Position numbers and translations under genes: made by a program. From the NCBI GenBank assembly GCA_028551475.1, contig CM052357.1:1550001-1614000 (forward strand): a DNA stretch of 64,000 nucleotides, read 5' to 3'. The notes beneath the pieces are model-generated. The model searched no databases. It saw only the letters and a program-made list of their open reading frames with translations, and had not been told where the DNA came from. Positions within the stretch are counted from its first letter, which is position 1. Each line of letters opens with the position of its first letter. The DNA comes from Casuarina equisetifolia (taxonomy: Eukaryota; Streptophyta; Magnoliopsida; Fagales; Casuarinaceae). Shown in pieces: positions 34,339 through 46,521 of this stretch.

Positions 34339-37170
34339 TGTGAAACTAATGCCAAAGCAGGGTGGGTCTTATTGGGACAATGCAAATTCTTCCGAGAAAC
34401 TGTGCTTCTTTTTTCTTTATCTTTATTTACAATGAAGTTCATACTTGGATTTTACATCTCTTTTCAACAATATCAGTAGTGCTTGTTAAGTTGCGATGTC
34501 TCCCACCCTTTTTCTGTATATTTCTTTGTGGTCTTACTGGGAACAAGAAATTGTTTGCGCCCACAAAGCTGTGGCAGATAATGCCTGTCAAAAACGGATG
34601 ATAGTCTTTAAGCCAGTATGAGAACAAACATTTTGTTTGGTTTCTAAGAAGATTGCTTCTTACACTACTTCGTTGTTTCTTCCCCCTTTTTGTTTTTGCT
34701 CCCTCTCATTCTCCTTGCTAGTTACAACTTTCACTTTAGTAACCACGCCGAGAAAAGCTCAAACATTGAGAATTAACTCGAATGTTGAGGTGGTAATACT
34801 CAATCTTCACTTCAGTTATTTTTCCAATATATAAATCCAAGTCATGACAAGTAGAACTTGCTTAAACTTGGCTCATATTAGATCGTGAAGTTTCCATTGC
34901 ATCAGGGTTTACCATATGGTTTCATAATCATTTGATCTAAATCCATAGTCAGAGGCTGTTAATAAAGAATAATAGAAACTCAAATAAGTATGCTTAGAAA
35001 TGAACACCATATAAAAAAAAATGTTTTCATGGAACTATTATTAGTGATCGTGATGATATAAAGCCATTATTTGCAAGCTTTTTATTGTGAAATATACAAT
35101 TATTATTTTTTCAGTATTCTTGTTGACTCCATATTGTTGGATGGTATGCACTGAAACTGTATTTACTTTTGGATAACTTTAAAAATCCTTGATGGGACCT
35201 GCAATAAAAGCTGGCTAAAATAAGGCAATCTCGATTTCTTTATACAGGAATGTAAGACCCCTGACGTCTGCAGAATCTTATTTCCATGCTCTTTGGCTGC
35301 AATTTTCTTCCTGAGCAGAGAGAGGTCGTTTGATGCAGTATTTGCTCCTCATTTCCTTTCTTCATGGATGATCCCTACACTGGATTTGGTTACAATCAAT
35401 TAGCATCTGTAATCTCTTGTTATGAGCTAGAGGGAGAAAGATACTAGTCTAGGTTATGAATGATAGGGAGGATTAGGGTTGAGTTAGGGTATGTTTCAGA
35501 GCTCGAGAAATGCAATATAAACCACCCAAAAGATGAAAGAAAAAGAAAAGAAAAGGGAATGCCCCTTTTTGGGCCTCCTTTTATTTTATTTATTTATTTT
35601 TATGTAATCAGCCTAATTTTGCAAGTAAAAAGTTATTATGTGTTATGAGTAACACAGATTGGGCAGTAAATACACATGCAGTAAACACAAAATGACAAAT
35701 GATCTATGTGGTTCAACAAAAACAATTCCTGTCACCAAAAAGGTACACGCTCTCATTATTTGGAAGTTGTCATATATTTAGGTATAGAGAACTTTTTCTA
35801 ACGGTTTCTCTTTTTGAGTACTGTGATAGCTTTTATTAAACGACATAATGCAGATGGTCTATTAAGTACTGTCTTCGTAGGTAATACGGAATAACTCCTA
35901 ATTTTTTGAGATTATCATTTTATCTTTGACCTACTTTCCTTCCCCCTCGTGGCCCATTTATTTATTTATTTATTTTTAATGAAGTAAAAGAGGTATGAGA
36001 AATGACTAATGAACTTGAGACCTTATAGACAAAAGATGATTTAAGTCACTATTAGTGTTGTAAAAAGGTTTAAAAGGTTCAACTAAAAAGTTAGTTCAAG
36101 ATTTACAGAATTTTTTTTTTATAATTTAAATTTCATCATAGGGATTTATTTATTTATTTTATGTAAGATTATCATATTGCATACATTCTCCATATATTGA
36201 ATATGAGGTTAAAAAGCCAAATGTCTAAATTAAAAGTTGGCTTAGGATTAAAGTGTCTTTTTTTTTTAAATTAAAATTTTATAAAGATCTTATCTTTCAA
36301 TATAAAATTTTTGCCTTGCATACAAGCTCATACTAACACTATGAAAATCAAGTGCTTCTTTCTTTTTTTCCAATCATCCCTAGCTTGATGGATAAATAGA
36401 TGCTGAAATTTGAAAGACTTTGGTTCCATTTTCTGGCCTCTCCTACTTGTTCATAACTCTACGTGGGAAGTTTCTTGATCACAATTAGTCAATTCCTGTT
36501 AGTGTAAACAACAATGATGGCCCAACTCTTCTCACCTAACTTGGGTCTTTGCCATAACTAGCTGACGCAACTACTTTGAAATTCGGGAAACACCATAAAT
36601 GAGAAAGAGAAAAGGTTATGGAGGTAAATAAATTATCGTTGAAGTTCCCAAGCAAGATGGGCATGTCTGTATCCATATCCCTTCTGAATCTCAACAATCT
36701 AATCAATGTTCTGAAAACGACTAATGAGGTATGAGAATTCAAATTAAATCCCTGCTGTATGATCGTGCACCCTACAAAGTTGATTTCAACTGTGAAATTA
36801 ATGCAACAATTAAATACACAAATTTTTTGAAGTTGAAGTAAAAAGTTCTCTCTTTTGCATGTCTTTGCATTGTGATGAAACTAAGTTTGTTGGCATTCCT
36901 GAATGACTAAGCAAGTGAAGACTTTAGTTAACTTCTTTACTTGCTAGCCATCTTTTAAAATTATAGCATACACACAAATGAAAGCTGATTTAGATTTTTT
37001 GAACAGCAATTCTTCTATGTAAATTCATTGTCTTCACACACACATGTTAGAAAACTCCTGCCTTTTTCAAAACCAACTTATATAAGTTGTGACATTTAAC
37101 ACTTGGCTCGCAATTCATTTGAGGTGAAGTTATGAATTTTATAAGTAAACTTACAAGATAGCCTTCTATA
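34339..37170. other. Intergenic region between MED19 and the decarboxylase cluster
   Basis: No convincing coding sequence on either strand. Poly-T and TTTA runs (e.g. 35580-35600, 35960-35975). The first few hundred bases probably include the MED19 3' UTR. Confidence 0.45.
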
Positions 37171-37184
37171 ACCATGGGATCACT

Positions 37185-37300
37185 AGCCAATTAGCTTAAG
37201 TGGTGAGCTAGTGAGGATGAGGTTTGAGGTTTGATACTCTATATTCATGAGTAGAATATGTGTTGTAATAACATTTTAAAAAACTAAAAAATTATATAAT
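37185..37300 (+). mobile_element. Possible tRNA-derived SINE relic
   Basis: TTAGCTTAAGTGG at 37191-37203 resembles an RNA polymerase III A box and GGTTTGATACTC at 37228-37239 a B box, spaced as in tRNA-derived promoters. The sequence does not fold as a full tRNA by eye and the copy ends in AT-rich DNA. Confidence 0.3.
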
Positions 37301-37781
37301 TATGGGTTATACTAAGATTTTATTTATCTTAATTAAAGATTTAGATATTAAATTTGAAAATCAATTTTCTTAAAATTAAGTGTAATGAGAGAAAATTTGC
37401 TAGAAGTCATGTAGAATTACTAGTGGCTTAAGGCTTCGTTCACATGGAAGTCTTCAAGTTTGGTATTCATATCTTGTACCTTCTTTGGTCTAATTTGAAA
37501 AAAAAAGATTGCAACAAGAAAGACAAGCCCCTTATATATATGAAAGATTCCATAGCAAATTATGAATAATATGAGACATTTAAAAAAGAATGCATTAAGA
37601 TTGACAAAGTAAGTGGTATTTTACCACTTATAACATCAGGAGTGAGCAATGAATTCACCCAAATATCCGAAATTCAAAGCGGGAAGGCAAGCCATACGGC
37701 CTAGAAAACAACAAACCTGCAAACACACTGCACCAAAACCACAACTCCCGCTACAGTTTTATTATTGCAGAGAACCTATGG

Positions 37782-39332
37782 CTAAGGATCTCGGTTGGTG
37801 CTTAATATGGCTGCTGCATGCTCCTGCACCACCTTCCAAGCCATGATCACATGTCTTTCCTCTACCAGAGTCGCACCCACTGCAAAGCGAATGGCGTACA
37901 CGTTTCCAACCATGGCGTGAGTCATGTAAACCCGGCCCGACATGTTAATGGACTCCAATAACTTCTGGTTTAGCTCGTTTGAAGCTTCTTCTTCTTCTTC
38001 TCCTTCGAGCTTCTGATCACAATCAGCTTTACCTTTTGCTGTTGTTGAAAGCCTGAAACAAACCATAGCGAAATTTCTTGGGACTACAACTTCAAACCTG
38101 TTATCCATCGCTACAAGCCCTTCAAAGAGCTTGGCCATTTCAACGTGACTTCTCAGGAAGTTCCGAAGGTTGACGACACCATAGCTTCTGAGCACAAACC
38201 ATAGTTTCAGGGCTCGAAACCTTCGGCTTAGCGTTATCTGCCAGTCTTTATAGTCTACAACTTGCCTCGAATCGGAGGCATTATTCCTCAAATACTCGGG
38301 GTTGGTCGAGAGTGATCTTATCAAGGCACTCGGGTCTTTTACCCAAAGGCAGCAACAGTCTAAACCAGCAAAGAACCATTTATGTGCATTGAGGCTGAAC
38401 GAGTTTGCACCTTCAACGCCATCCAAGAAATGCCTGAACTCAGGACAAATGCAGGCGTTTCCGCCATAGGCAGCATCGACGTGAACCCACATGTCATAAT
38501 CTTTTGCCACATTGCATAACGACCCTACAGGATCAACTGCAGTTGTTGCAGTCGTCCCCACAGTAGCGCATAGGAAAAAGGGGACCAGGCCTTCTTCTAT
38601 GTCTCTGCCAATTGCAGAGCGTAGGGATTTCGACGATAGAGCAAATGATGTAGACTTATCGGTCTTGATGGCACGGAAATTCTTCGGGTGGATTCCGGCT
38701 ATTCCTGCTGCTTTTTGGAGTGCACAATGAGTTTGGTCCGACCCATAAACCACCAACTTTTCCATGTTCTCTTTTCCAATTCCGTTTAGCATTTGATCCC
38801 TTGCAGCGACGAGCGTACACAGAAGGGCCTCACAGGTGGTCCCTTGTAGCACCCCTCCACCTGTGCCAGCGAAAAGGAAGGATTTTGGCAACTTAAGCAA
38901 CTCCCCAAGCCAATCCATGACTATGGTTTCGAGCTCAGTCGCAGCCGGAGATGAAACCCAGTTGAATCCAACCACACTGAGTCCGGTACTAAGCATCTCC
39001 CCAAGAGACCCTGCTACGCTTGTACTGCATGGGAAGTAAGCAAAGAAGTTAGGGCTCTGCCAATGGGTTATACCTGGTATTATATGATCCTGCACGTCCC
39101 GGAGAATTGTCTCGATGGGTTCTGGATTATACGGGATGGACTCCGGCAAGCGTTTCTGGAGATATCCCGGTTCAACTTGGCTTCGGACGGGGTATCTCTC
39201 GATATTCTGATAATAATCGGCTATGAAGTCTATGATCATGTGGCCTTGCCGCCTAAATTCTTCAGGGTCCAGTGGATTGTTGGGGAAGGTATGATTGTGG
39301 TTGGGTTCGTGATCAAAACCGAGGCTACCCAT
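37782..39332 (-). CDS. Tyrosine/DOPA decarboxylase (group II PLP enzyme), Tyr-loop form
   Basis: Intact intronless gene, 516 residues, the usual length for plant aromatic amino acid decarboxylases. These cytosolic PLP enzymes turn tyrosine or DOPA into tyramine or dopamine. Visible residues: PLP-stacking His202 ([11 protein letters not shown]), Asp286 (HVDAAYGG), PLP-binding Lys318 ([10 protein letters not shown]), catalytic-loop Tyr347 (STNPEYLRN) and Ser369 (WQITLSRRF). In this family loop Tyr goes with amine-forming decarboxylation. Ser at the last position goes with phenolic substrates, where indolic enzymes have Gly (established work on plant TyDC/TDC/AAS). A poly-Glu stretch lies at about residue 447. 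Start chosen because MGSxxFDH matches the neighbour at 48096. A TATA-like sequence lies about 80 bp upstream (39412-39417). Confidence 0.95.
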   Translation of the reverse strand: MGSLGFDHEPNHNHTFPNNPLDPEEFRRQGHMIIDFIADYYQNIERYPVRSQVEPGYLQKRLPESIPYNPEPIETILRDVQDHIIPGITHWQSPNFFAYFPCSTSVAGSLGEMLSTGLSVVGFNWVSSPAATELETIVMDWLGELLKLPKSFLFAGTGGGVLQGTTCEALLCTLVAARDQMLNGIGKENMEKLVVYGSDQTHCALQKAAGIAGIHPKNFRAIKTDKSTSFALSSKSLRSAIGRDIEEGLVPFFLCATVGTTATTAVDPVGSLCNVAKDYDMWVHVDAAYGGNACICPEFRHFLDGVEGANSFSLNAHKWFFAGLDCCCLWVKDPSALIRSLSTNPEYLRNNASDSRQVVDYKDWQITLSRRFRALKLWFVLRSYGVVNLRNFLRSHVEMAKLFEGLVAMDNRFEVVVPRNFAMVCFRLSTTAKGKADCDQKLEGEEEEEASNELNQKLLESINMSGRVYMTHAMVGNVYAIRFAVGATLVEERHVIMAWKVVQEHAAAILSTNRDP

Positions 39333-39411
39333 TTTGGAATGGAGGAAGGAAGTGGTAAGAAACTAGTAATGATTGGCTTGTCAATGGCACAAAATGAGGC
39401 AAGTGGAAGAG

Positions 39412-39417
39412 TTTATA
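39412..39417 (-). promoter_or_regulatory. TATA-like box of the first decarboxylase gene
   Basis: TATAAA on the minus strand inside the conserved CTGTATAAACTC, about 80 bp upstream of the ATG. The same GGCCTCTxTATAAACT neighbourhood precedes the paralogues at 48228, 57435 and 62348. Confidence 0.6.
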
Positions 39418-39739
39418 CAGAGGCCACAAGGGGCCTCGAGGAATAATTGGGACAATTAATGACGTAATAAAAGTTACTCAAAGATATATAAACCATTATC
39501 AAAGTTTTGAAGTATTCTTTAGTTTATTATTGTGTATGAATGATTTGGTACCTCACTTACCTTCTAATTATAATACTGAATAAAAGGGTTTTCTATTGAA
39601 CTAAGTTTTACTTCAAGATGTTATGTATTCTTCGGAATCAGATTTAGGATTAGAAAATAATCGTAGAAAATAGATAACAAATTCAGATTATTTTTGATAT
39701 AAGCAATATTTATCAAATGATTCCCAATGTGTAGTCATA

Positions 39740-42110
39740 TTATCCTAGAGAAGCCCCACTTGGTCAGAATAAATTGGGTTTTGAAGCTTGTGTTCCAATT
39801 GCCAATGATTTATAGCCATAAGCATGCAGCTAACTTCCATGTCAGGCAGCCAAGGAGGCTCTCTATTTCTGGGAACCTGGTGAAGGACGATGGGATGAAT
39901 GAAGCTGGGGCCTCCTCGTTAACACTAGGGACACTCATACCTTGTAAGTCTGATTAGTGTGTGATGAGAAACCTGACAACAATTTGCCTGGAAAAATTGG
40001 CCTCTGCTTAGTTGTGCCTGGTCCCGGAATTTGACAAGCGAAAGGGAGATACTTTGACAAATGGCTTATAATTTGTAGGCACTAATAGTTTGTGAAGATC
40101 AAAATGACTCGCTTTGGATTACGGAAACCTGTCAAGGGAAGATCTGTATTAAGGGGAAAGAGACATTTGATTGTAAGCTTGAAGCGCTGGCAACCACAAA
40201 AGCACAACTTCTTCTTTCTAGACAGGCACTCATATTATTCTTCTGCTTAATGTCGGCCAATTAATTCCGAGGACACAATGGCGTGAAGAGGTATATGAGT
40301 CTTGAAAGTTGTCAACATTTCTCAATACTTGGTTGATCTTATAGGTGAATTGCATTACTATAACGAGATTCTCAATAAATTTTAATAGAGAATGGCGACA
40401 TAAACCTAGAAAAATCACTCAAAATTTGAGTTTTGTTAATAATTTGTTCATCGTCTCTCATAGTAACATAGTTTTAGTGCTCTATCTTATAGAAGTTTTG
40501 AAAAAATTTACTGAACTCACATGTTTATATTATAATCTAAGTAAATATCAAATATTCTTCTCAAGGCTATCATAGGAAGAACAACTTATTTTAGATCACT
40601 TACCTTTCTTTATGGCTACAATTTTCCTAATCACAAAAAGACCAATTCTTGCTGAGTACAAGGGTTTGATGGATAAAATATTATAAAAATAGGAAGTTGG
40701 AGGATGAAACATCTTAAATATATAACAAGACTATAGTTGGTAAAATCAATCTTAATTTTACATGTTCATTCTAGATGGAAGTATTCTTACTACCAAAGTA
40801 AATAATTTATAAGATTGAGAAAAAGATAGAGAATTTTCTAATACAAATACACAACAATCTTGAAAAGTAGCTCGATAAATAGTTTACTTACTAAAGGAGG
40901 GAGGGAGATTAAAGTTATTGAAGCTCAAACTTTGGAGTAAAATCATTTTGAGACTTATGCTTTAGAATCTTATTAACCTCCATGACTATTTATTATAGAG
41001 TAAATGAATCATGGTACAAAATAAAAAAGAATTCCAGTAATACATCTTAAATAAAATGTTCCATAACATGGAGTTAAAGAGACCTTCTTAAACTAAGGCT
41101 ATTCTTACCTTAGTTCTCTCAAAGAGTGGGCTTTTCTACTACTAAAAACTCAACATCCTAAAAGTAAATATCAAGGAGCCTTTAAGAAGTTCAATTGAAA
41201 CTATGACAACTTTTAATTGACATATATATTCATTTTTAACTTTAATGTAAATGCGTGGTTAGAAGTTCCTTCTAAGTAGGTTCATAAATCCAACGCACAG
41301 AAGAAATGTTCACTGTATAAGAAGAAAAATAGCTAAGAACTAGTCCAGATATTTATTTGTGTTCTTGAATGATTTTATCCCTATCTTTCGTCTAATTAAG
41401 ATTATTTGTATTTTGGTTCATTGATAGTTTAGTGTGTTTTAGGAAGTCTATTACTGTTATTTTGAAATTTTTTTTTTATATAAACTATAAAATTTGGTGT
41501 AAAGGAAATAATTTTCTTATTATGCAGACCCTTATCCTTCTATTAACCCTCTTTTGCGCCACCAATACCGAGCACGTTGTTTAAACCTCCATATCATGGG
41601 CATAGTCTCTTGCTAATTACTTTATTCGTCCATATTGATCTCCCTATCCTCACAGTTCTACTATCCATGTAATCACATCCCAACATTCTCCTCCTCTAAC
41701 TCGCTCATAGTACTCGTGGTTTCTCAATTAAGCAACCCTGCCGTCGTCTTGAACTAGGGCCGATGGCTAGCAATGGAGCTATTGGCTTCTAACCCCAGTG
41801 TCTTCCATTCAAGTTCCCTCACCCCACTACCTATATAAAAGAGAAAAAACCTTCCATCATCTTTCCTCATTCATTCCTTAGCAAGCTTCTTACCGGTTCC
41901 CTCCTTGTTACATTCATCCTTTCGCTTCAATACTCTTCACCCCCCATGTGTTCAGTTCTTGGAAATCAGCTTCTATAGAAAAGGCAGATGTGGCAAATTC
42001 TATTAAGCTCTTTCAAAGGTTGGATCTTGGTAATAGAAATTCATCAAGCTTTATGCAGCCTTGAACACTTTTTTAATTCATTTGTTCAACATGGGCAATC
42101 TAGCATCAAA
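39740..42110. repeat. Upstream block of the first decarboxylase gene, duplicated at 49740-51170
   Basis: Colinear similarity with 49740-51170: GAGAAGCCCCACTTGGTCA (39750 / 49745), GACAACAATTTGCCTGGA to TTGGCCAATTAATTCC-like text (39970-40265 / 50245-50580), and CATCAAGCTTTATGCAGCC (about 42045 / 51100). The copies have diverged and differ by insertions. The first contains the LINE relic at about 40345-41330. Confidence 0.8.
40345..41330 (+). mobile_element. LINE (non-LTR) reverse transcriptase relic
   Basis: At 40400-40575 the plus strand reads NLSFVNNLFIVSHSNIVLVL, EVLKKFTELTCLYYNLSKY and QIFFSRLS. These match the plant L1 RT block around the FADD motif, with FVNN here in place of FADD. Downstream 40600-40900 gives KIGSWRMKHL and then LVKSIL with stops and frame changes. 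It interrupts one copy of a duplicated block only, so it inserted after that duplication or was lost from the other copy. Confidence 0.55.
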
Positions 42111-43380
42111 TGTGTGACAATATTATGGAATTTTGCACTTTCCTTAGTAGTATGTGATGTTATTTGATACCGTTTGTGATAATTCAAAAAAAAAATAGTC
42201 ATACTTATACTATTATTCCAAAAGGATTGGTGAAGCTGCATTTTGGCTACTTTTTAGGCTTATAAAAAACAAATTTCACTTAATAAGAAAATAATATGGG
42301 ACTTAACAATTACAGACACCTTTATAATCAATTTATTCGATGTAGACTTACATTAGGGTGTTACACTTTTGGTAGGGGCTTGGGTTAATGATCATGTAAT
42401 TAGATGGTGGGGTTGGATCGGACGATTTGCTTTCTCAAATAAGGGGTGGGATTTTTTCATTCCACCTATATATATATTATGCACACATATTTAGATATTG
42501 AACTTAAAATCAAGATGTCTCAAATAATATTTATTCTCAATTGATCTAGACACTTATAACATAGAATAAGCAATAGGTAATGTTAAGAAAAAAAATGTTG
42601 AACTTAATATATTTTAAAAGATATCCTGTCCGAACACCCACTTGCTCTATTATGTAAAACATTAGAGATGTGGGTACAACCTGCTGACCCACTCTTATCA
42701 ACTACCATTACGTAAAACAAATGTCACTACTAACTAACCTCCCAATAGCTAAAACAAAAGCACAATAGCCCTGCTAAGTGTGGCCGACACACGAAACCTC
42801 AGAAACATCACCATCGCCTCTATATTTACTACTAACTCTCCACTCCACGACTTCCAACTGAAGGGGGCGTGTGATGCAAAAGACTATCAACTGCCAGCAA
42901 CTTCCCCTTCAGAGAACATGTGGCCAGAGCTTCAAGATGAGGCACGATGACAGCTGCCTTGGTTCCTATCAACTTTATAGCAATATTTGAATGGAGGTAT
43001 TTTAATTATATGGTACCATCCCTTTTCCTAATAAATAAAAGAAAAGATAGATAATAATAAAATACAATAAAATGCACAAAGAAGGAAATAAGCATGTTGA
43101 CAAGTGTTTGGTTAAGTTCAACTAATAGATATTTCTTTTCGATTCATCCTGGTAAATTTTAAATGTTGTCGACTAGGATACTAAAAAAATCGAGAGCAAA
43201 AAGAATTGGCCCAACCCAACAGATTTATTGCCCACAAGCCTAAAATAGCTGCCAAAATGATACTTTTTTGAGCAAAAAGAAAAGGTTAGATTGCAATAGG
43301 AGTAATTTGAGCTTAATTATAACAGTAGAAATATGCTTGCAGTTGTCATGGATGGTATATCAATTTCCTAAGATAATTTT
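42111..43380. other. Intergenic DNA, no gene seen
   Basis: AT-rich, with no protein-coding signal I can support on either strand. Confidence 0.45.
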
Positions 43381-45500
43381 GAAACACTGAATTCATGCGC
43401 ATTGGTAAGTTCAACTAGCATAACTAAGACTTCATGGTGCTCTTGATAAGTCTAAAAGACTATTTTCTCAATGTCCCCGAATTTCATCCTAACTTGATAA
43501 TAACTACAATAAAGATGAAGTTTCCTAGAATACCGGTGCCGTTCAATTCATCTAACAAATTTTTCACCGGAAACTTATGTTCTACCGTCTGCTTATTCAA
43601 GGTCTTATGGTTGACATAGTAACAACGACCCATCTTATTTCTTAATGAATAAGATTGTTTATAAATAATGGCTCACGTTGGGTCTAATTGTTTCGGCATC
43701 TTGTAGCTCTTTAACCATTTTCTCAATTGTCTTTTTTGGAAATAAGGGTAGCCATACTAGTGGATTACAATTGGTTTTCCCTCATCCACCAAGGTAATTC
43801 CATGATTTATCACGCAACTTAAAGGAAGGCTCCGTGGTTCCTTAAAAGGTCTCAGTATTCTTGTATGACTCGTGAAATCTGGGGGTTTACATGTTCATTG
43901 CCATCTATGTTTTCTCTTGAGTTGTCCATTTTCATGGCTGGAATGCGCAGAAGTACACCTTGTTTTTTTGTAAGGATTGTCAGCCATTATTATTAGGCCA
44001 CAATTATAGTTGATAATTAGGGTGCTACTCTATTGTTTTAACCAGCAATGCACTGGTTACCCTGTTGTGTTGCTGGGTCCCATAAATCCAACAATTTTTA
44101 TCTTCTCAACTTCTTTTCTAGTTGCTCTTCTCCAACTACATAGTTAGGTGACAAACAACCTGGAAACTCAACCCTCTTCCCTTCGATTTTGAAGACCATA
44201 TTCAAGAAAGTGAAATCCTTCAATATGGGTGCAAGTGTCCTCAACCATTGGGCTCCCGACACGGCCTTACTGGCCTCTACTTCCCATAGATACATATTAT
44301 TTTGTATCTTTACTCCCTGAAGAACAATTCTGACATTATTACACATTCCTGAACTCCTCGACTTCTTCCCATCAGCCACAAAAACCATGAAGGATCCTTC
44401 TTTATTTGGTCTCAACCCTAGCCATTGGGCCACTTCCACGCTTAAGAAATAACGTATACTTTTAGAGTCCACTAGGAAGCACTCATTTTGACTTGAAACC
44501 CCTACGTTGTTGATAAATTTCATGGTTTGAGGTGCGTAGGAGCCATAAATAGCATGTTGGGAATATCTCAGGAGTGGTTTCTCTGTTTTCTTGTTCTTCC
44601 TCCAAACTCAGTGGCACCTCCTCATCCTCCTTTGGGTCTATGACCTTGTACCGGTGCCATCGGGAGAGTTTTTGATCGTAGTTGAAGTAAAGTTTCCATG
44701 CCCTATGATCCATGATTCTCTAAATCAACTTCAATGGCATGCTCATCTTAATAGTGCTTGCTCTAATTAGGCTTGAAGTTTAGATGGCCGACTACATTGT
44801 CCTCCGATTTTGAGCGCTTTGGGTTTCGTACAATTGGGCAAGATAAATCATGGTAGACAAAAAAAAAAAAAAAAAAGGGCTAACAAGCCTATACTTCAAT
44901 TTGAACCACACCTCCTTCAAGCCGCTGGTGAAGCACTTCCCTGCCCTCAGGAGAAGTCAGGTGGAGCTCGCTTGATTTTTATCGTCCCTTGTTGCTGCAA
45001 TTTCATCAAGTTACCAAACAATTCCTAATATCTCGTCGGACTATAACGTTCAACCAACTCATGTCTTAATAAATACCAACTAATCGGCCTACTCTCCTAC
45101 TCTTCTTTTAGTAATTGACACCAGATTTGAGCATCCTCATTAAAGGTCTATGAGGCTAAGGGAACCTTCTCTTCCTTAGGTTTTGATAGTATTTAAAAAA
45201 CTGATTTGCCATACAAACCCATCTAGTAGGTCGTTTCCCTCTTCATATTTTGTGAAATTCAATTCCACCACCCTCTTGCTTACTGGTTCACGGTGTCGCT
45301 CTTGAACTATTCAAGCAATTACTGCCTTCGTCTAAGTGTGAATTAGAAGATTTCCCTTATCTTGTTTGGCCCCCTGCATTATCCATTTTCACATGCATGA
45401 CCACATTTAATTCCATCATTTTGTTAACCTCCTGCCAACGTCAGATATCTTACTCTAAGCTTTGGCCATTTCTGGATCGTCTTGCTCTAATGCCACTCTG
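43380..45500 (-). mobile_element. Degenerate Ty3/gypsy relic (gag, protease, RT start)
   Basis: On the minus strand, in order: gag remnants (about 45440-44760), a decayed zinc-knuckle region near 44700-44620 (YFNYDQKLSRWHRYKVI, where the family has CxxC..H..C), and a retropepsin-like segment 44523-44098 (SGAQWLRTLAPILKDFTFL is typical). Then come RT N-terminal text near 43760-43600 (MVKELQDAETIRPNVSHY) and 43580-43400 (LLDELNGT, YYQVRMKFGDIEK). Stops and shifts break pol. Reading antisense at 45484-45495, TGGCATTAGAGC resembles an initiator-Met PBS; next to it TGTTATG at 45499 would be an LTR edge. The far LTR end could not be placed. Confidence 0.65.
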
Positions 45501-46521
45501 TTATGTGCCTGACTAATGAATCGGGGTTCTAGGTCTGTGAGGCCGGACAACCGGGTCAAACTAGGATTGAAGCACTTCTTTCTACCTATGGTGACGACTC
45601 GAGGAAGAATGTTTACTGAAAATTATCGGGTCTCATTCAAGAGGGACTCAAACCTCTGGTAACACGGTTTTTAGATTTCTAAAAGATGATTTACAGGATG
45701 CCGGTTTTCGATTGACATCCTCCCTTGCCAACCTATTACGGTATCATTCCCTATCACGTCAACGTTCAACCAAAAGCTGGCATGACCTTACAACATTAAC
45801 TTCATTCGCTACGAGGGAGGTTGTACCCATCCCTAATCAGCTACGTGGATGCGCCTGCGCCCCTTACTTGAGGACTTCTGTCCGTAGTTGACGGGGGAGC
45901 CAAGGAGATGGGTATTCTTTCGCTTTGAATGCTTGTCATCTATACCTTTCTCTTTTCTTCAGCTTTTCGAAAATTTTGATCATTTAATATCTAGCATGAT
46001 AGGTAGATATCTACTCTGCCTTGTCCTTTTCCAACTTCATTTTTTAAGTTTTAAATGACCTGACATTTGATAGACGTGGTTAAATCGTGTCATGTAACTT
46101 ATCACCAATCATAGAAGTTTTTGGACTTCCTAAATATTGATCAAGAAGAAAAGTGGTTTCTTAATTAATGGGAAGTAGAATTATAACTCAATATGGTGAT
46201 GGATTTACGTAATTTTTCAGCTTTAGCATTAGTTGTCCCATATGATCAATGGGAGTTTGCCCATATTCCATACCTTACATTTGGAAGGAAAAAAAAATAA
46301 AAGGAATAAAAATTCAGAAAAATAAAGTCAAAGTCTTTATTTTTTATAGGTATAAGCAAACTCTATATTTAGTCTTGTTTATACTTTTCCAGGTCACTAA
46401 GTTTTTAAGAAGCAATATAAATTTCTTTAACTAAAAGGTTTCCCATTCGAGTACAGGAACAGTTTGCATCTCAAGCTGACTTGAGCAATGCGTACGGTAC
46501 AACTAGCAACATACTGCGCAC
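45500..46521. other. Probable gypsy LTR remnant and 3' flank of the second decarboxylase gene
   Basis: From 45499 to perhaps 45920 the sequence is GC-richer and non-coding, fitting the LTR/leader of the relic to its left. 45930-46521 is AT-rich and would hold the 3' UTR of the minus-strand gene at 46522. Confidence 0.4.
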